Positions 8,070 to 15,910 of a DNA stretch of 64,000 nt are shown here, piece after piece (positions within the stretch are counted from its first letter, which is position 1; every line of letters starts with the position of its first letter). Both the position numbers and the translations under genes were made by a program. Below the pieces are notes generated by a model. It did no database searches. It was not told where the DNA came from and saw only the letters and a list, made by a program, of their open reading frames with translations. Source of the stretch: DATAJX01 sp036261915 (GTDB lineage Bacteria; Pseudomonadota; Alphaproteobacteria; UBA2136; UBA6156); assembly GCA_036261915.1 (NCBI GenBank), contig DATAJX010000002.1, forward strand, positions 186,001 through 250,000, in the 5' to 3' direction.

Positions 8070-8666
8070 ATGAAGCGTTTATTCAAAGTATTGCTGCTTG
8101 CGGGGATGCTTTTAACAGGAGGGAACGTGATGGCTGACAGTTTGAAGACCGCCACCTTTGCGGGCGGATGTTTTTGGTGCATGCAGAGCGAATTTGACCA
8201 CCAGGCCGGGGTAAGCAAGACCATTGTGGGCTTTACCGGCGGGCACGTGGACAACCCGACCTATGAACAGGTGAGCGCGGGCAACACCGGCCACTTTGAG
8301 GCGCTCCAGGTAAGTTATGATCCGGCCAAGGTGAGCTATGAGCGCTTGGTGGAGATATTCTGGAGCAACATTGACCCGCTGGATGCGGCCGGCCAGTTTT
8401 GCGACAAGGGCGCGCAGTACCGCAGCGCCATTTTTGTGGCCGATGACGCCGAGCGCAAGGCCGCCGAGGCCAGCAAGGTGGCGCTGGGCAAGACCCTGAG
8501 CGCCAAGTTGGGCAAACCCACCGAGATTATGACCGAAGTGCTGCCGGTGGCGACATTCTGGCCCGCCGAGGAGTACCACCAGGAATATTATTTGAAGAAC
8601 CCGTTGCGGTACGCGGCCTACCGGGCCGGGTGCGGGCGCGATGCCCGGCTGAAAGAGCTGAAGTAG
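8070..8666 (+). CDS. msrA: Peptide methionine sulfoxide reductase MsrA
   Basis: A 198-residue enzyme that reduces methionine-S-sulfoxide in proteins using thioredoxin. The catalytic motif GGCFWC starts 29 residues in, and the family box EEYHQEYYLK is near the C-terminus. From ATG 8070 the protein has an N-terminal signal peptide (MKRLFKVLLLAGMLL), predicting export. A second in-frame ATG at 8130 has a perfect AGGAGG 7 bases upstream and would give a 178-residue cytosolic form. Both starts may be used. A hairpin at 8682-8715 follows. Confidence 0.93.
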   Translation: MKRLFKVLLLAGMLLTGGNVMADSLKTATFAGGCFWCMQSEFDHQAGVSKTIVGFTGGHVDNPTYEQVSAGNTGHFEALQVSYDPAKVSYERLVEIFWSNIDPLDAAGQFCDKGAQYRSAIFVADDAERKAAEASKVALGKTLSAKLGKPTEIMTEVLPVATFWPAEEYHQEYYLKNPLRYAAYRAGCGRDARLKELK

Positions 8667-8681
8667 GGCTTGAAAGGCCGG

Positions 8682-8715
8682 AATGAAGCCCCATTTTACA
8701 GGGGCTTCATTGTTA
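8682..8715 (+). terminator. Terminator-like hairpin after msrA
   Basis: AATGAAGCCCC-(8)-GGGGCTTCATT forms a perfect 11-bp stem. The T-rich tail is weak (GTTATCTT). Confidence 0.65.
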
Positions 8716-8745
8716 TCTTCAACCTTAGCACGCATGGAGGTTTAC

Positions 8746-8982
8746 ATGCGATTTGTACGAAATTTGGCTGTTGTGGCCTTGCTTTCGCCCTGCGTGGCGG
8801 CTTGCTCGGCCGGAAATATGAGCCGCATCAGCGGTTTGGAAGAAGACCCGGCAACACTCAGGCGCCAGAACACGGCGCCGGTAGTGGGTGCGCTGACCGA
8901 CCGGCAACGGGAAGAGGCGCAGAAGCCGGACAGGAAAGCCCCGGTTGCCGTGGCGGCCTACAGCTTACCTGACGAAGAATGA
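8746..8982 (+). CDS. Small lipoprotein, function unknown
   Basis: A 78-residue protein with a lipoprotein signal peptide: basic start MRFVRN, hydrophobic core, then lipobox VAAC with Cys20 as the lipidated residue. The mature part is short, polar and lacks known domains. GGAGG lies 6 bases before ATG 8746, which decides this start over the upstream ATG 8734. It sits between two terminators, so it is likely a single-gene unit. The family is not recognised. Confidence 0.75.
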   Translation: MRFVRNLAVVALLSPCVAACSAGNMSRISGLEEDPATLRRQNTAPVVGALTDRQREEAQKPDRKAPVAVAAYSLPDEE

Positions 8983-8985
8983 TCA

Positions 8986-9016
8986 AAGGCCGGTGCGGAT
9001 CGCACCGGCCTTTTTG
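8986..9016 (+). terminator. Rho-independent terminator
   Basis: AAGGCCGGTGCG-AT-CGCACCGGCCTT is a perfect inverted repeat followed by TTTTG. It ends the small lipoprotein gene. Confidence 0.85.
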
Positions 9017-9028
9017 TTTGGCGCATGG

Positions 9029-9060
9029 AAAAGCCCCGGTCTGTGAAGACCGGGGCTTTT
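9029..9060 (-). terminator. Terminator hairpin for the minus-strand gene 9067-9540
   Basis: AAAAGCCCCGGTC-(6)-GACCGGGGCTTTT has a 13-bp stem, symmetrical enough to work in both directions. Confidence 0.8.
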
Positions 9061-9066
9061 AACGAT

Positions 9067-9540
9067 TCAGAACCGAAAGAAAGGAACCATTTCGAAAAAC
9101 CCTTCGGTAAGCTTTTCGCGAAATGTGAGGGGCCTGAACATGATCGCCTTTTTGATGCAGAGCGGTGCATCGTTGGGGTCGACGGTGATGGGCTCATGGC
9201 TTGCCTTGGCGAAGAGTGCCGCGGGGTAGCGCTCTTCGGTTTGAGGTTTGGCGCTGGCCAGCAACTGTTCGATCTTGTCGACGGCTTCATCGAAGGGATC
9301 GAGGGCGGGTTCGGCCTGTGGCCTTGCCTTGCGGGAGAGCAAGGTCTGGACTTCGAAATCGAGCACCACCTGTTCGATGGCGTTGAGCCCGACCTTGCTG
9401 GCTGCCGGCGAGAGCGGGGCCAGATCGATTGCGGAAGCAGGGGCTTCCGGCTCTGCTTTTTGAGGATTTTCGGAGTCGATGAAAAGCTGGAGAAGGTTTG
9501 CCACATCGTTGAATGACGCGGGATTCAGCCTGGCGTTCAT
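9067..9540 (-). CDS. Hypothetical protein
   Basis: A 157-residue protein starting at ATG 9540, with AGGAAAA as the ribosome site. Residues 10-20 and 50-85 look helical and the middle is Pro/Ala/Glu-rich. The C-terminus is aromatic (FFEMVPFFRF). There is no signal peptide. Terminators flank it on both sides. I do not recognise the family; its neighbour at 9655-10323 is also an orphan on the same strand and may belong with it. Confidence 0.7.
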   Translation of the reverse strand: MNARLNPASFNDVANLLQLFIDSENPQKAEPEAPASAIDLAPLSPAASKVGLNAIEQVVLDFEVQTLLSRKARPQAEPALDPFDEAVDKIEQLLASAKPQTEERYPAALFAKASHEPITVDPNDAPLCIKKAIMFRPLTFREKLTEGFFEMVPFFRF

Positions 9541-9612
9541 TGTATTTTTCCTAAACGGGAGTGGGGGTGGTTTGAATATGGGGCGGGGAGGGTGGTTTTC
9601 AAGCACAGGCGC

Positions 9613-9643
9613 AAAAAAAGGCCCCCACTTGCGTGAGGGCCTT
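9613..9643 (-). terminator. Terminator after the gene 9655-10323
   Basis: Read on the minus strand: AAGGCCCTCAC-GCAA-GTGGGGGCCTT followed by a run of T. It separates the two minus-strand orphan genes. Confidence 0.8.
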
Positions 9644-9654
9644 CGAGTTGGATT

Positions 9655-10323
9655 CTAGGCGTTTTGCGGGTTGTTCATCCGCATGGCGTCGGAGGCTGCA
9701 ACGGCCATGTCGCCAGGGCTGTTGGGGTTTACCCAGGCGAAGTACCGGCCGCCGATAGTGGCGCCCTTCATTTCGATGGGTTCGGCACTTGCCGTGTAGA
9801 TCGGGATTTGCTTACCCCGAGGCTGCACGACGAAGTTGTGCCTGACGCTTGCCATATGCTTTGGCTTTTCGGCCTTGGCTTTTGGCTTTTTGGTCATCTG
9901 GGCCCGGGCTTCCCGGATTTGGGGAGTGGGGCTTTTGATCTTGATGTCCAGCGCTTCGGCCACCGCCGCAGTACCTGCGGCGCCGGCTTTATCGTGGACC
10001 TTCAGTTCGGCCATCTGCACAGGTGCGCTGGGGTTTTCCCATGCCACCTGTTTGTCGGTGCCGCCGAGGGTGTCACCACTCAGAACCACGTTACGCGATC
10101 TTTCGATCGCGGCGTTGATCTGGGCCAGTTTCTGGTCTTCCTTGGCAATACTCTCTTGCATGCTGGCCAAAGTTTCAGAACCCGGTGTGAGCCAGGTTGC
10201 GAGTTTGGCGCGGGCCTCGATGTAGGCGTTGGGATCGACTTGCACCTGGATGGGGGCCTGATCCTGATATTTTCCGGCCGTGTTGGCCTGGTTCAAAAGG
10301 GCAGTTGATGAGTCGCTTGCCAT
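9655..10323 (-). CDS. Hypothetical protein
   Basis: A 222-residue protein from ATG 10323 with GAGGAG just upstream. It has no signal peptide or membrane segment. A probable coiled coil lies near residues 50-82 (ETLASMQESIAKEDQKLAQI). A basic Lys/Ala/Pro segment (TKKPKAKAEKPKH) near 150 precedes a more folded-looking C-terminal part. It diverges from kdsA across 87 bases. The family is not recognised. Confidence 0.7.
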   Translation of the reverse strand: MASDSSTALLNQANTAGKYQDQAPIQVQVDPNAYIEARAKLATWLTPGSETLASMQESIAKEDQKLAQINAAIERSRNVVLSGDTLGGTDKQVAWENPSAPVQMAELKVHDKAGAAGTAAVAEALDIKIKSPTPQIREARAQMTKKPKAKAEKPKHMASVRHNFVVQPRGKQIPIYTASAEPIEMKGATIGGRYFAWVNPNSPGDMAVAASDAMRMNNPQNA

Positions 10324-10410
10324 GATAAAACTCCTCGATGGCGGTGATAGGTGTTTTAAAAATGGGTTGTTGGGGTGACTTTTCAAGGCCTGTGGGCTAG
10401 TTTTTGCCCC

Positions 10411-11262
10411 ATGAGCAAAACAGTGAGCGTTGGTGGCGGAAAAATACAAAAAGTTAATTTTTCCAATGATTTACCTATTAGCTTGATGGCCGGTACCTGT
10501 GCCCTTGAGGACCGGGACACGACCCTGCGGACCGCTGAGGCCGTGGCCGGGCTGGCCCGCAAGCTGGGCTGGGGGCTGATTTACAAGGGCAGCTTTGACA
10601 AGGCCAACCGCACCAGCCTGGGCGGCGGGCGCGGCATGGGCATGGAGGAGGGGCTGAAGCTTTTGGAGGAGATCCGCCGTGATTTAGGCCTGCCGGTGGT
10701 GACCGATGTGCACGAAAGCGTGCAGGTGGCGCCGGTGGCGGAAGTGGTGGATATTGTGCAGATTCCGGCCTTTTTGGCCCGCCAGACCGACCTGTTGCTG
10801 GCCTGCGGCAGCGCCGTGGCCGGGAAAGACAAGGCTGTGAACCTGAAAAAAGGCCAGTTCATGGCCCCCGAGGACATGCTGCCTGCCGCCGCCAAGATCG
10901 CCAGCGCGGGCACCGAGAACGTGATTTTGACCGAGCGCGGCGCCACCTTTGGCTACCACAACCTTGTGGTGGATTTCCGCGGGTTTCCGGTGATGGCGAG
11001 CAGCGGTTTCCCTGTTGTTTTCGACGGCACCCACAGCGTGATGAAGCCCAGCGGGTCCGGAGGGGCCAGCAGTGGCAACCGCGCCGACCTGCCACCGTTG
11101 CTGCGGGCTGCCGTGGCGGTGGGTGTGGCAGGGTTGTTCATTGAAACGCACCCGGACCCGGCCAAGGCCATCAGCGACCGCGACACGCAGGTACCGCTGG
11201 ATGAGCTGGAAGCCCTGCTGACCCCGCTGGCCGAGCTGGACAGGCTGACCAAGCGCCTATGA
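10411..11262 (+). CDS. kdsA: 3-deoxy-8-phosphooctulonate synthase (KDO-8-P synthase)
   Basis: A 283-residue TIM-barrel enzyme that joins phosphoenolpyruvate and arabinose-5-phosphate, the first committed step to KDO in the LPS inner core. Family signatures visible are MAGTCALEDRDT, YKGSFDKANRTS, VTDVHE, GKDKAVNLKKGQF and FDGTHSVMKP. ATG 10411 begins MSKTVSVGGGK. It overlaps the ftsB-like gene by 4 bases (ATGA). It fits with lptDFG further on, all serving LPS. Confidence 0.95.
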   Translation: MSKTVSVGGGKIQKVNFSNDLPISLMAGTCALEDRDTTLRTAEAVAGLARKLGWGLIYKGSFDKANRTSLGGGRGMGMEEGLKLLEEIRRDLGLPVVTDVHESVQVAPVAEVVDIVQIPAFLARQTDLLLACGSAVAGKDKAVNLKKGQFMAPEDMLPAAAKIASAGTENVILTERGATFGYHNLVVDFRGFPVMASSGFPVVFDGTHSVMKPSGSGGASSGNRADLPPLLRAAVAVGVAGLFIETHPDPAKAISDRDTQVPLDELEALLTPLAELDRLTKRL

Positions 11263-11585
11263 AGATACGTTTTACACCCCGGATGTACCGGCTGCTGTTG
11301 CCGATTTCGGCCGGGCTCTTGCTGCTTTATACCGTGGTTCAGTTGATCAACGGCGAGCGCGGCGTGGTGACGTGGAAGCACCTGACGTTGCAGGTGCAGC
11401 AGCTGAGGGCGGAAAACGACGTTTTGCATGCGCATATCAGCCAGCTGGAAAGTGATGTGGTGCGCCTGCGCCCCGACGCCCGCAAGCGGTTGGACGAGGA
11501 TTATGTGGATGAGGAGATACGCCGCCATTTGCCTTTGATTCGAGCGGGCGAGAAGGTGATGTTTACAAGCAGCAGCACAATGTAA
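11259..11585 (+). CDS. ftsB: FtsB/DivIC-type cell-division protein
   Basis: A 108-residue bitopic membrane protein: short basic N-terminus, one membrane span (about residues 11-28), then a coiled coil (LTLQVQQLRAENDVLHAHI) and a short periplasmic tail. This layout matches septum-formation initiators of the FtsB/DivIC family, which bridge FtsL and FtsQ in the divisome. Its start overlaps the kdsA stop. A perfect 18-bp palindrome lies downstream at 11596-11613. Confidence 0.82.
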   Translation: MKIRFTPRMYRLLLPISAGLLLLYTVVQLINGERGVVTWKHLTLQVQQLRAENDVLHAHISQLESDVVRLRPDARKRLDEDYVDEEIRRHLPLIRAGEKVMFTSSSTM

Positions 11586-11595
11586 ATGCTTTATT

Positions 11596-11613
11596 GGCAA
11601 GCAGCTGCTTGCC
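11596..11613 (+). terminator. Perfect 18-bp palindrome after ftsB
   Basis: GGCAAGCAGCTGCTTGCC is its own reverse complement. It may act as a weak terminator or as a protein-binding site ahead of the gene at 11664; there is no strong T run. Confidence 0.4.
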
Positions 11614-11663
11614 GTTTGGGTTAGTTTTGGGCAACCTGAAGTTGAAACAGAAGGAACCTTGAA

Positions 11664-12491
11664 ATGCGCATGATGATGGGGGCGTTGATGCTTTTGGCGC
11701 CGTTGGCCGCCAATGCCGCCGAAGGCCATGACGCTGCGGGGCATGATATGGCCGCCATGGCCATGCCTGCGGCGGGCGAAACCAGCCCGACCGTGCGCGC
11801 CGAGATTGCCACCGTGGGGGAGCTGGTGGCCGGGCAGCCGGTAAGCCTGACCCTGACGCTCCGCGACCAGTATGGCCGACCTGTGCGGCCCAACGATGTG
11901 GATATCATCCACACCAAGCCGGTGCACCTGTTTGTGGTGGACGGCAGCCTGAGCGATTACCACCACCTGCACCCGGTGCCGGGTGCCAGGGATGGCGAGT
12001 GGGTGGCCGGTTTTACCCCCAAGAAGACCGCCTACAAGGCGTGGGTGGAAGTGCAGCCGACCGGTCAGGACGACCAGTTTGTGCCGGTGCAGATCGGCGG
12101 CGTGATACCTCACCCTTCGGCCATTGGCCGCGACAACGTGCTGACCGCCACCGCCGGGGGCCTGCGTTTTACCCTGACATTGGCGATGCCGCCGGTGGCC
12201 GGGCAGGGCACCCTGGCCATTGTGAACGTATATGACGACCAGGGTGTGCCGGTGACCAGCCTTGAACCCATTATGGGTGCCTATGCGCACCTGGTGGGGA
12301 TCGACGGCGGGCTGGAAAGCCTGATGCACATACACCCCAGCGGTGCCGAGCCGGATGGCCCGGACAGCCGCGGCGGCCCGGTGATGAATTTTCAGTTGAT
12401 GCCGCGCACCCATGGCATGCACAAACTGTTTTTACAGGTGGTGAACCAGGGCAGGCTGATCACCGCTGCATTTACGGTAGGCGTGGATTGA
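11664..12491 (+). CDS. Exported His/Met-rich protein, probable metal binding
   Basis: A 275-residue protein with a cleavable signal peptide (MRMMMGALMLLAPLAANA). The mature N-terminus is rich in His and Met (HDAAGHDMAAMAMP), typical of copper-handling proteins. Two beta-rich domains follow, each with conserved-looking histidines (KPVHLFVVDGSLSDYHHLHP near 93-112, and LESLMHIHPSG near 210). The fold is reminiscent of YtkA-like periplasmic domains. It is probably periplasmic, and a copper role is inferred from composition only. A bidirectional terminator separates it from lptD. Confidence 0.7.
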   Translation: MRMMMGALMLLAPLAANAAEGHDAAGHDMAAMAMPAAGETSPTVRAEIATVGELVAGQPVSLTLTLRDQYGRPVRPNDVDIIHTKPVHLFVVDGSLSDYHHLHPVPGARDGEWVAGFTPKKTAYKAWVEVQPTGQDDQFVPVQIGGVIPHPSAIGRDNVLTATAGGLRFTLTLAMPPVAGQGTLAIVNVYDDQGVPVTSLEPIMGAYAHLVGIDGGLESLMHIHPSGAEPDGPDSRGGPVMNFQLMPRTHGMHKLFLQVVNQGRLITAAFTVGVD

Positions 12492-12498
12492 CCGGTTG

Positions 12499-12525
12499 AA
12501 AAAGGCCCCGCAGGGGCCTTTTTTA
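12499..12525. terminator. Bidirectional terminator
   Basis: AAAAAGGCCCC-GCA-GGGGCCTTTTTT lies between convergent genes (11664-12491 and lptD). Confidence 0.85.
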
Positions 12526-12531
12526 GAAGCT

Positions 12532-14646
12532 TTAGAAGTGCCGCATGGTGTCGAGGCTGCTGCGGTTTTCGGCGCTTTGGCCGAAGCCGGTGGCCTCGTT
12601 GCTATCGCCGCTGCCGAAGGTGAGCAGTTTGACGTTGACCAGGTAGTCGGTGCTGGGTTGCAGGTCGGCGTTCTCGAACCCGTGGCGGCGGGCGGTGAAA
12701 TCGATCTGGTAGCAATCGGCGAACAGGCGGAAGCCCACTTCGCCTTCGAGCAGCGTGCTGTTGGCGATGTCTTGCCGGGCGCGGGTGATGAAGGTCCATT
12801 GCTGGTTGAGCGGCATCTGGAAGTCGGCATTGATCTCGTTCGGGCCGTTTTGCAGGTAGCTGTGGTTGAGGATGAGGCGGGTCTTTTTGTATTCGCCGAT
12901 GCGGACGCCGCTGTCGGCCCGGCGGACGGTGAGGTCGGAGTTATCGAGGCGCAACTGGTTGTGGAAATCGAGCCATTCGTTGGGGTTGGCTTCGGACGCG
13001 GCGATCCAGTCGGACACCGCGGTAGCGGCGCCGCCGTTGATGGGCAGGCGGTTGTCGTCGTACTTGCGGATGCCCTGGCCCAGGAACAGGCGCCATTGGG
13101 TATCGCGTGCGTTGCCCCAGCGGTTATCGAGACCGTAGACCACGCGCGGGCCGGTTTCGACGCGGTCGATGCCCGCGTAGCGGCTGGGTTCGAACAGGTT
13201 GCCGGCGTCGAGTTCGTAGCCCACTGAATCTTCGTTGGGGATGCCCGTGGGGTTACCGCCGCGCGGGGAGATGGCGCCGAGCACCGTGGGCGCGATGGTG
13301 TGGTAGCCGCTGGGTGAGGCGTAGGGTTTGGTCCAGAGCAGCGTTGCCTCGGGCAGGCCGCGGAAGACCGTGCCGTTGTTGGCGGAACCGTCGACGTTAT
13401 AATAATCGCCGCGCAGGGTGGCGCCCGCGGTGAGCTTGCTGCCGTCGGCCCAGAGCATGGGTTTATCGTACGCGGCCATGCCCACCATGCGGCGGTAGCG
13501 CGTGCCGGTTTGGCGCGAGAGGTTCATGGCGTCGCCGCTGAAGGTGAGGGTGTCGCCGGCGTCGCCCAGTGCCATGGTTTGCTCGAGCTGCAGGTGCGGA
13601 AGGATTTGCGGCGTGGTGGCGGCGGGGGTGGTGCTGCTGAGGTTTTCGAAGTGGGTAGCGGTGAGGGCGTAGTAGTGGTTGTTGCCGCCGCTTTCGCCGT
13701 AGACGGTGCTGGGCAGGTAGGGATCGGTGCGGCCGAAGTATTCGTTGAGGTAGGTGCGGTCGGAGGCGCGCTCGGCGTTGATACCCACGCGCATGCCGGG
13801 TTGCAGCACCTGCTGGAACATGACCTGGCCGTAACCGCGCGGGCGGCTTTGCTGGTCGAGGTCATTCAGGTAATTACCGCGGATCTCGCTTTCGGTGTTA
13901 TCGGTGACCTGGCGGCGTTCGCCGCTGTATTGCACGCCGCGCGCGCTCATGTACTTGGCGCCCAGGGTATAGTCGGCGTTTTCGCGCGGGCTCCAGATAT
14001 ACATGCGTTCGCCCAGCATCAGGCCTTTATCGGACGAGTGGCCCAGCGTGGGGAGCAGCAGCCCGGTTTTGGGTTGCTTGGGGCCCACCGTGTTGCTGAA
14101 GTAGGGCAGGTACATGACCGGGGTTTCGCGCACCTTGAACACCGCATTGCGGTAGGTGACCTTGCTCTCGGAGGTATCGTACGTGACCTTGGTGGCGGTG
14201 ATGCCCCAGGGTTCGACACGGCCTTCGCACTTTTTGCAGGGGCTGTAGGTGGCGTTTTTAAGTTCGTATTCGGTGCCGCTGACCTTGATGGCGCTTTCGG
14301 CGGTGAGGATGTCTCCGATGGCGGGCACGGCCATGGTGAGCTTGTTGGCGGCGCCGGTGCGGAAATTGTCGGTCAGCTCCAGCGTGTCGGCCTTCACCAC
14401 CTGGTTTTGCGGGTTGGTGTAGGTGACGCCGCCGGTGGCCAGCACGCGGCCGGTATCGGGGTAGTAGCTGAGTTCGGGCGTTTGCAGCACGCCGTCGGTG
14501 CTGCTGACCACCACGTTGCCGTGGGCCACCACGCGGGTGGGGCTGCTTTCGTAGCTGACCGTGTCGGCGTTGAGGTCGAACGGCTGGGAATTATCGGCGG
14601 ATGACGGCGAAACATCGGCCCCCCAGGCGGTTGGCACCAATAGCAA
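12532..14646 (-). CDS. lptD: LPS-assembly outer-membrane protein LptD
   Basis: About 704 residues. LptD forms the outer-membrane barrel that inserts LPS in the outer leaflet with LptE. An OstA/LptA-like N-terminal domain (about residues 20-160: NADTVSYESSPTRVVAHGNV) is followed by a long C-terminal barrel and the LptD signature region around PYFSNTVGPKQPKTGLLLP. The start is odd: the in-frame region between the upstream TGA and 14646 has no ATG or GTG. TTG 14646 gives too short a signal peptide, while CTG 14673 would give a good one (YKAIALLALLLVPTAWGA). It is last in lptF-lptG-lptD. Confidence 0.92.
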   Translation of the reverse strand: MLLVPTAWGADVSPSSADNSQPFDLNADTVSYESSPTRVVAHGNVVVSSTDGVLQTPELSYYPDTGRVLATGGVTYTNPQNQVVKADTLELTDNFRTGAANKLTMAVPAIGDILTAESAIKVSGTEYELKNATYSPCKKCEGRVEPWGITATKVTYDTSESKVTYRNAVFKVRETPVMYLPYFSNTVGPKQPKTGLLLPTLGHSSDKGLMLGERMYIWSPRENADYTLGAKYMSARGVQYSGERRQVTDNTESEIRGNYLNDLDQQSRPRGYGQVMFQQVLQPGMRVGINAERASDRTYLNEYFGRTDPYLPSTVYGESGGNNHYYALTATHFENLSSTTPAATTPQILPHLQLEQTMALGDAGDTLTFSGDAMNLSRQTGTRYRRMVGMAAYDKPMLWADGSKLTAGATLRGDYYNVDGSANNGTVFRGLPEATLLWTKPYASPSGYHTIAPTVLGAISPRGGNPTGIPNEDSVGYELDAGNLFEPSRYAGIDRVETGPRVVYGLDNRWGNARDTQWRLFLGQGIRKYDDNRLPINGGAATAVSDWIAASEANPNEWLDFHNQLRLDNSDLTVRRADSGVRIGEYKKTRLILNHSYLQNGPNEINADFQMPLNQQWTFITRARQDIANSTLLEGEVGFRLFADCYQIDFTARRHGFENADLQPSTDYLVNVKLLTFGSGDSNEATGFGQSAENRSSLDTMRHF

Positions 14647-14782
14647 GGCTAACAGGGCAATGGCTTTGTACAGGCGGGGGCTCTTTTTGTAGGTGAACCA
14701 TGGCCAAGGTGGGGGTGGGCGTCAAGCCGGTTGGCTATTTATAGGCAATGGTATGCAGCAAAAGCACGCAGCTTAAAAAGGC

Positions 14783-15910
14783 TTATTCTTCGCGCCAGGC
14801 GAGCAAAAGGGCGGTGGCGCAGAGGCCCGCGATGAGCACCGGCGCCCATGCGGCCATGACCACGTTGAGTCTGCCCGCCAGCCCGAACGTGGTGAACAGG
14901 TTGATGAGCAGGTAGAACCCGAAGCCCATGCCCACGCCCGCGGCCACCAAACTCCAGACCCCGCCGCCGCGCACGTTGCGCAGGCCCCACGGCACCGCCA
15001 GCCAGAACATGGTGAGCAGCAGCGCGGGCAGGGCCCACAGCCGCTGGTATTGCATTTCGTGCGCGCTGCTGGGGAAGCCCGCTTCGCGCAGCACGTTGAT
15101 GAAACGCCCCAATTCCCAGATGGTGAGCGTGCCCGGCGGGTTGAAGCTGCTCTGGATCATCTGGGGGGTTAGATCGGTGGGAATGGTGACGGAGTCTTCG
15201 TGCTTGACCGCCTGGTTGGGGGTGAGCAACGTGGTGTTGCCGAGTTTCCAGAAGCCGGGAATGAGGCTGATGCTTTGCGCGTCGAGCCGGGCCTGGAAAT
15301 CGCCTTCGGGGCTGAAGAGGAACACGGTGCCGTTCTTCATGCTTTGGCCGCTGCTTTGCACGTCGCGCGCGGTGATGAAGAAATCGTGGTCTTCCTGACG
15401 TTGCTTGAGCCAGATGGCGCCGCCCGATGTGACCACGCCCTTGGCGCTGCCGGGCATGACCTCGGACTGCCAGGCCTCGTAGCGTTTAAGCAGCGTGGCG
15501 GCCAGCGGATTGGCCACGAACAGCGCGATGATGCCCGCCAGCGCCACCACCGACATGGGGCCGGTGAGCAGCCGCCACGTGGGCAGGCCTGCGGCGCGGA
15601 GGATGGTGATCTCGTTGCTGCGGGTGAGCTGGCGCAGCAGGGCCAGCGTGGCCAGCAGCACCACGAACGGCAGCATGGTGAGGCCGAGGTCGGGCAGGCG
15701 GAACAGGCTCATTTTAAGTGCCATGGCGGCGGAGATGCCGTGGTGGCCGAGGCGGCGCATCATTTCGAGCGCGTCGATGACATATATAAGGGAGGTGAGG
15801 CCCGCGAGCACGAACACCAGCATCCATGCATAACGGCGGGCCAGATACAAACCAAGGGTGGGGCTGGCGTGGCGCGGCTGGGTGAGGCGGGCGGCTTTGG
15901 CTTTAGACAT
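14783..15910 (-). CDS. lptG: LPS export ABC transporter permease LptG
   Basis: A 375-residue inner-membrane permease of the YjgP/YjgQ family. With LptF and the LptB ATPase it extracts LPS from the inner membrane. It has a three-helix bundle at the N-terminus, a periplasmic beta-jellyroll (about residues 150-270) and three helices at the C-terminus. The motif TRSNEITILRAAGLP (about 112-126) is the coupling helix that contacts LptB. ATG 15910 overlaps the end of lptF by 8 bases. lptB is not in this window. Confidence 0.94.
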   Translation of the reverse strand: MSKAKAARLTQPRHASPTLGLYLARRYAWMLVFVLAGLTSLIYVIDALEMMRRLGHHGISAAMALKMSLFRLPDLGLTMLPFVVLLATLALLRQLTRSNEITILRAAGLPTWRLLTGPMSVVALAGIIALFVANPLAATLLKRYEAWQSEVMPGSAKGVVTSGGAIWLKQRQEDHDFFITARDVQSSGQSMKNGTVFLFSPEGDFQARLDAQSISLIPGFWKLGNTTLLTPNQAVKHEDSVTIPTDLTPQMIQSSFNPPGTLTIWELGRFINVLREAGFPSSAHEMQYQRLWALPALLLTMFWLAVPWGLRNVRGGGVWSLVAAGVGMGFGFYLLINLFTTFGLAGRLNVVMAAWAPVLIAGLCATALLLAWREE

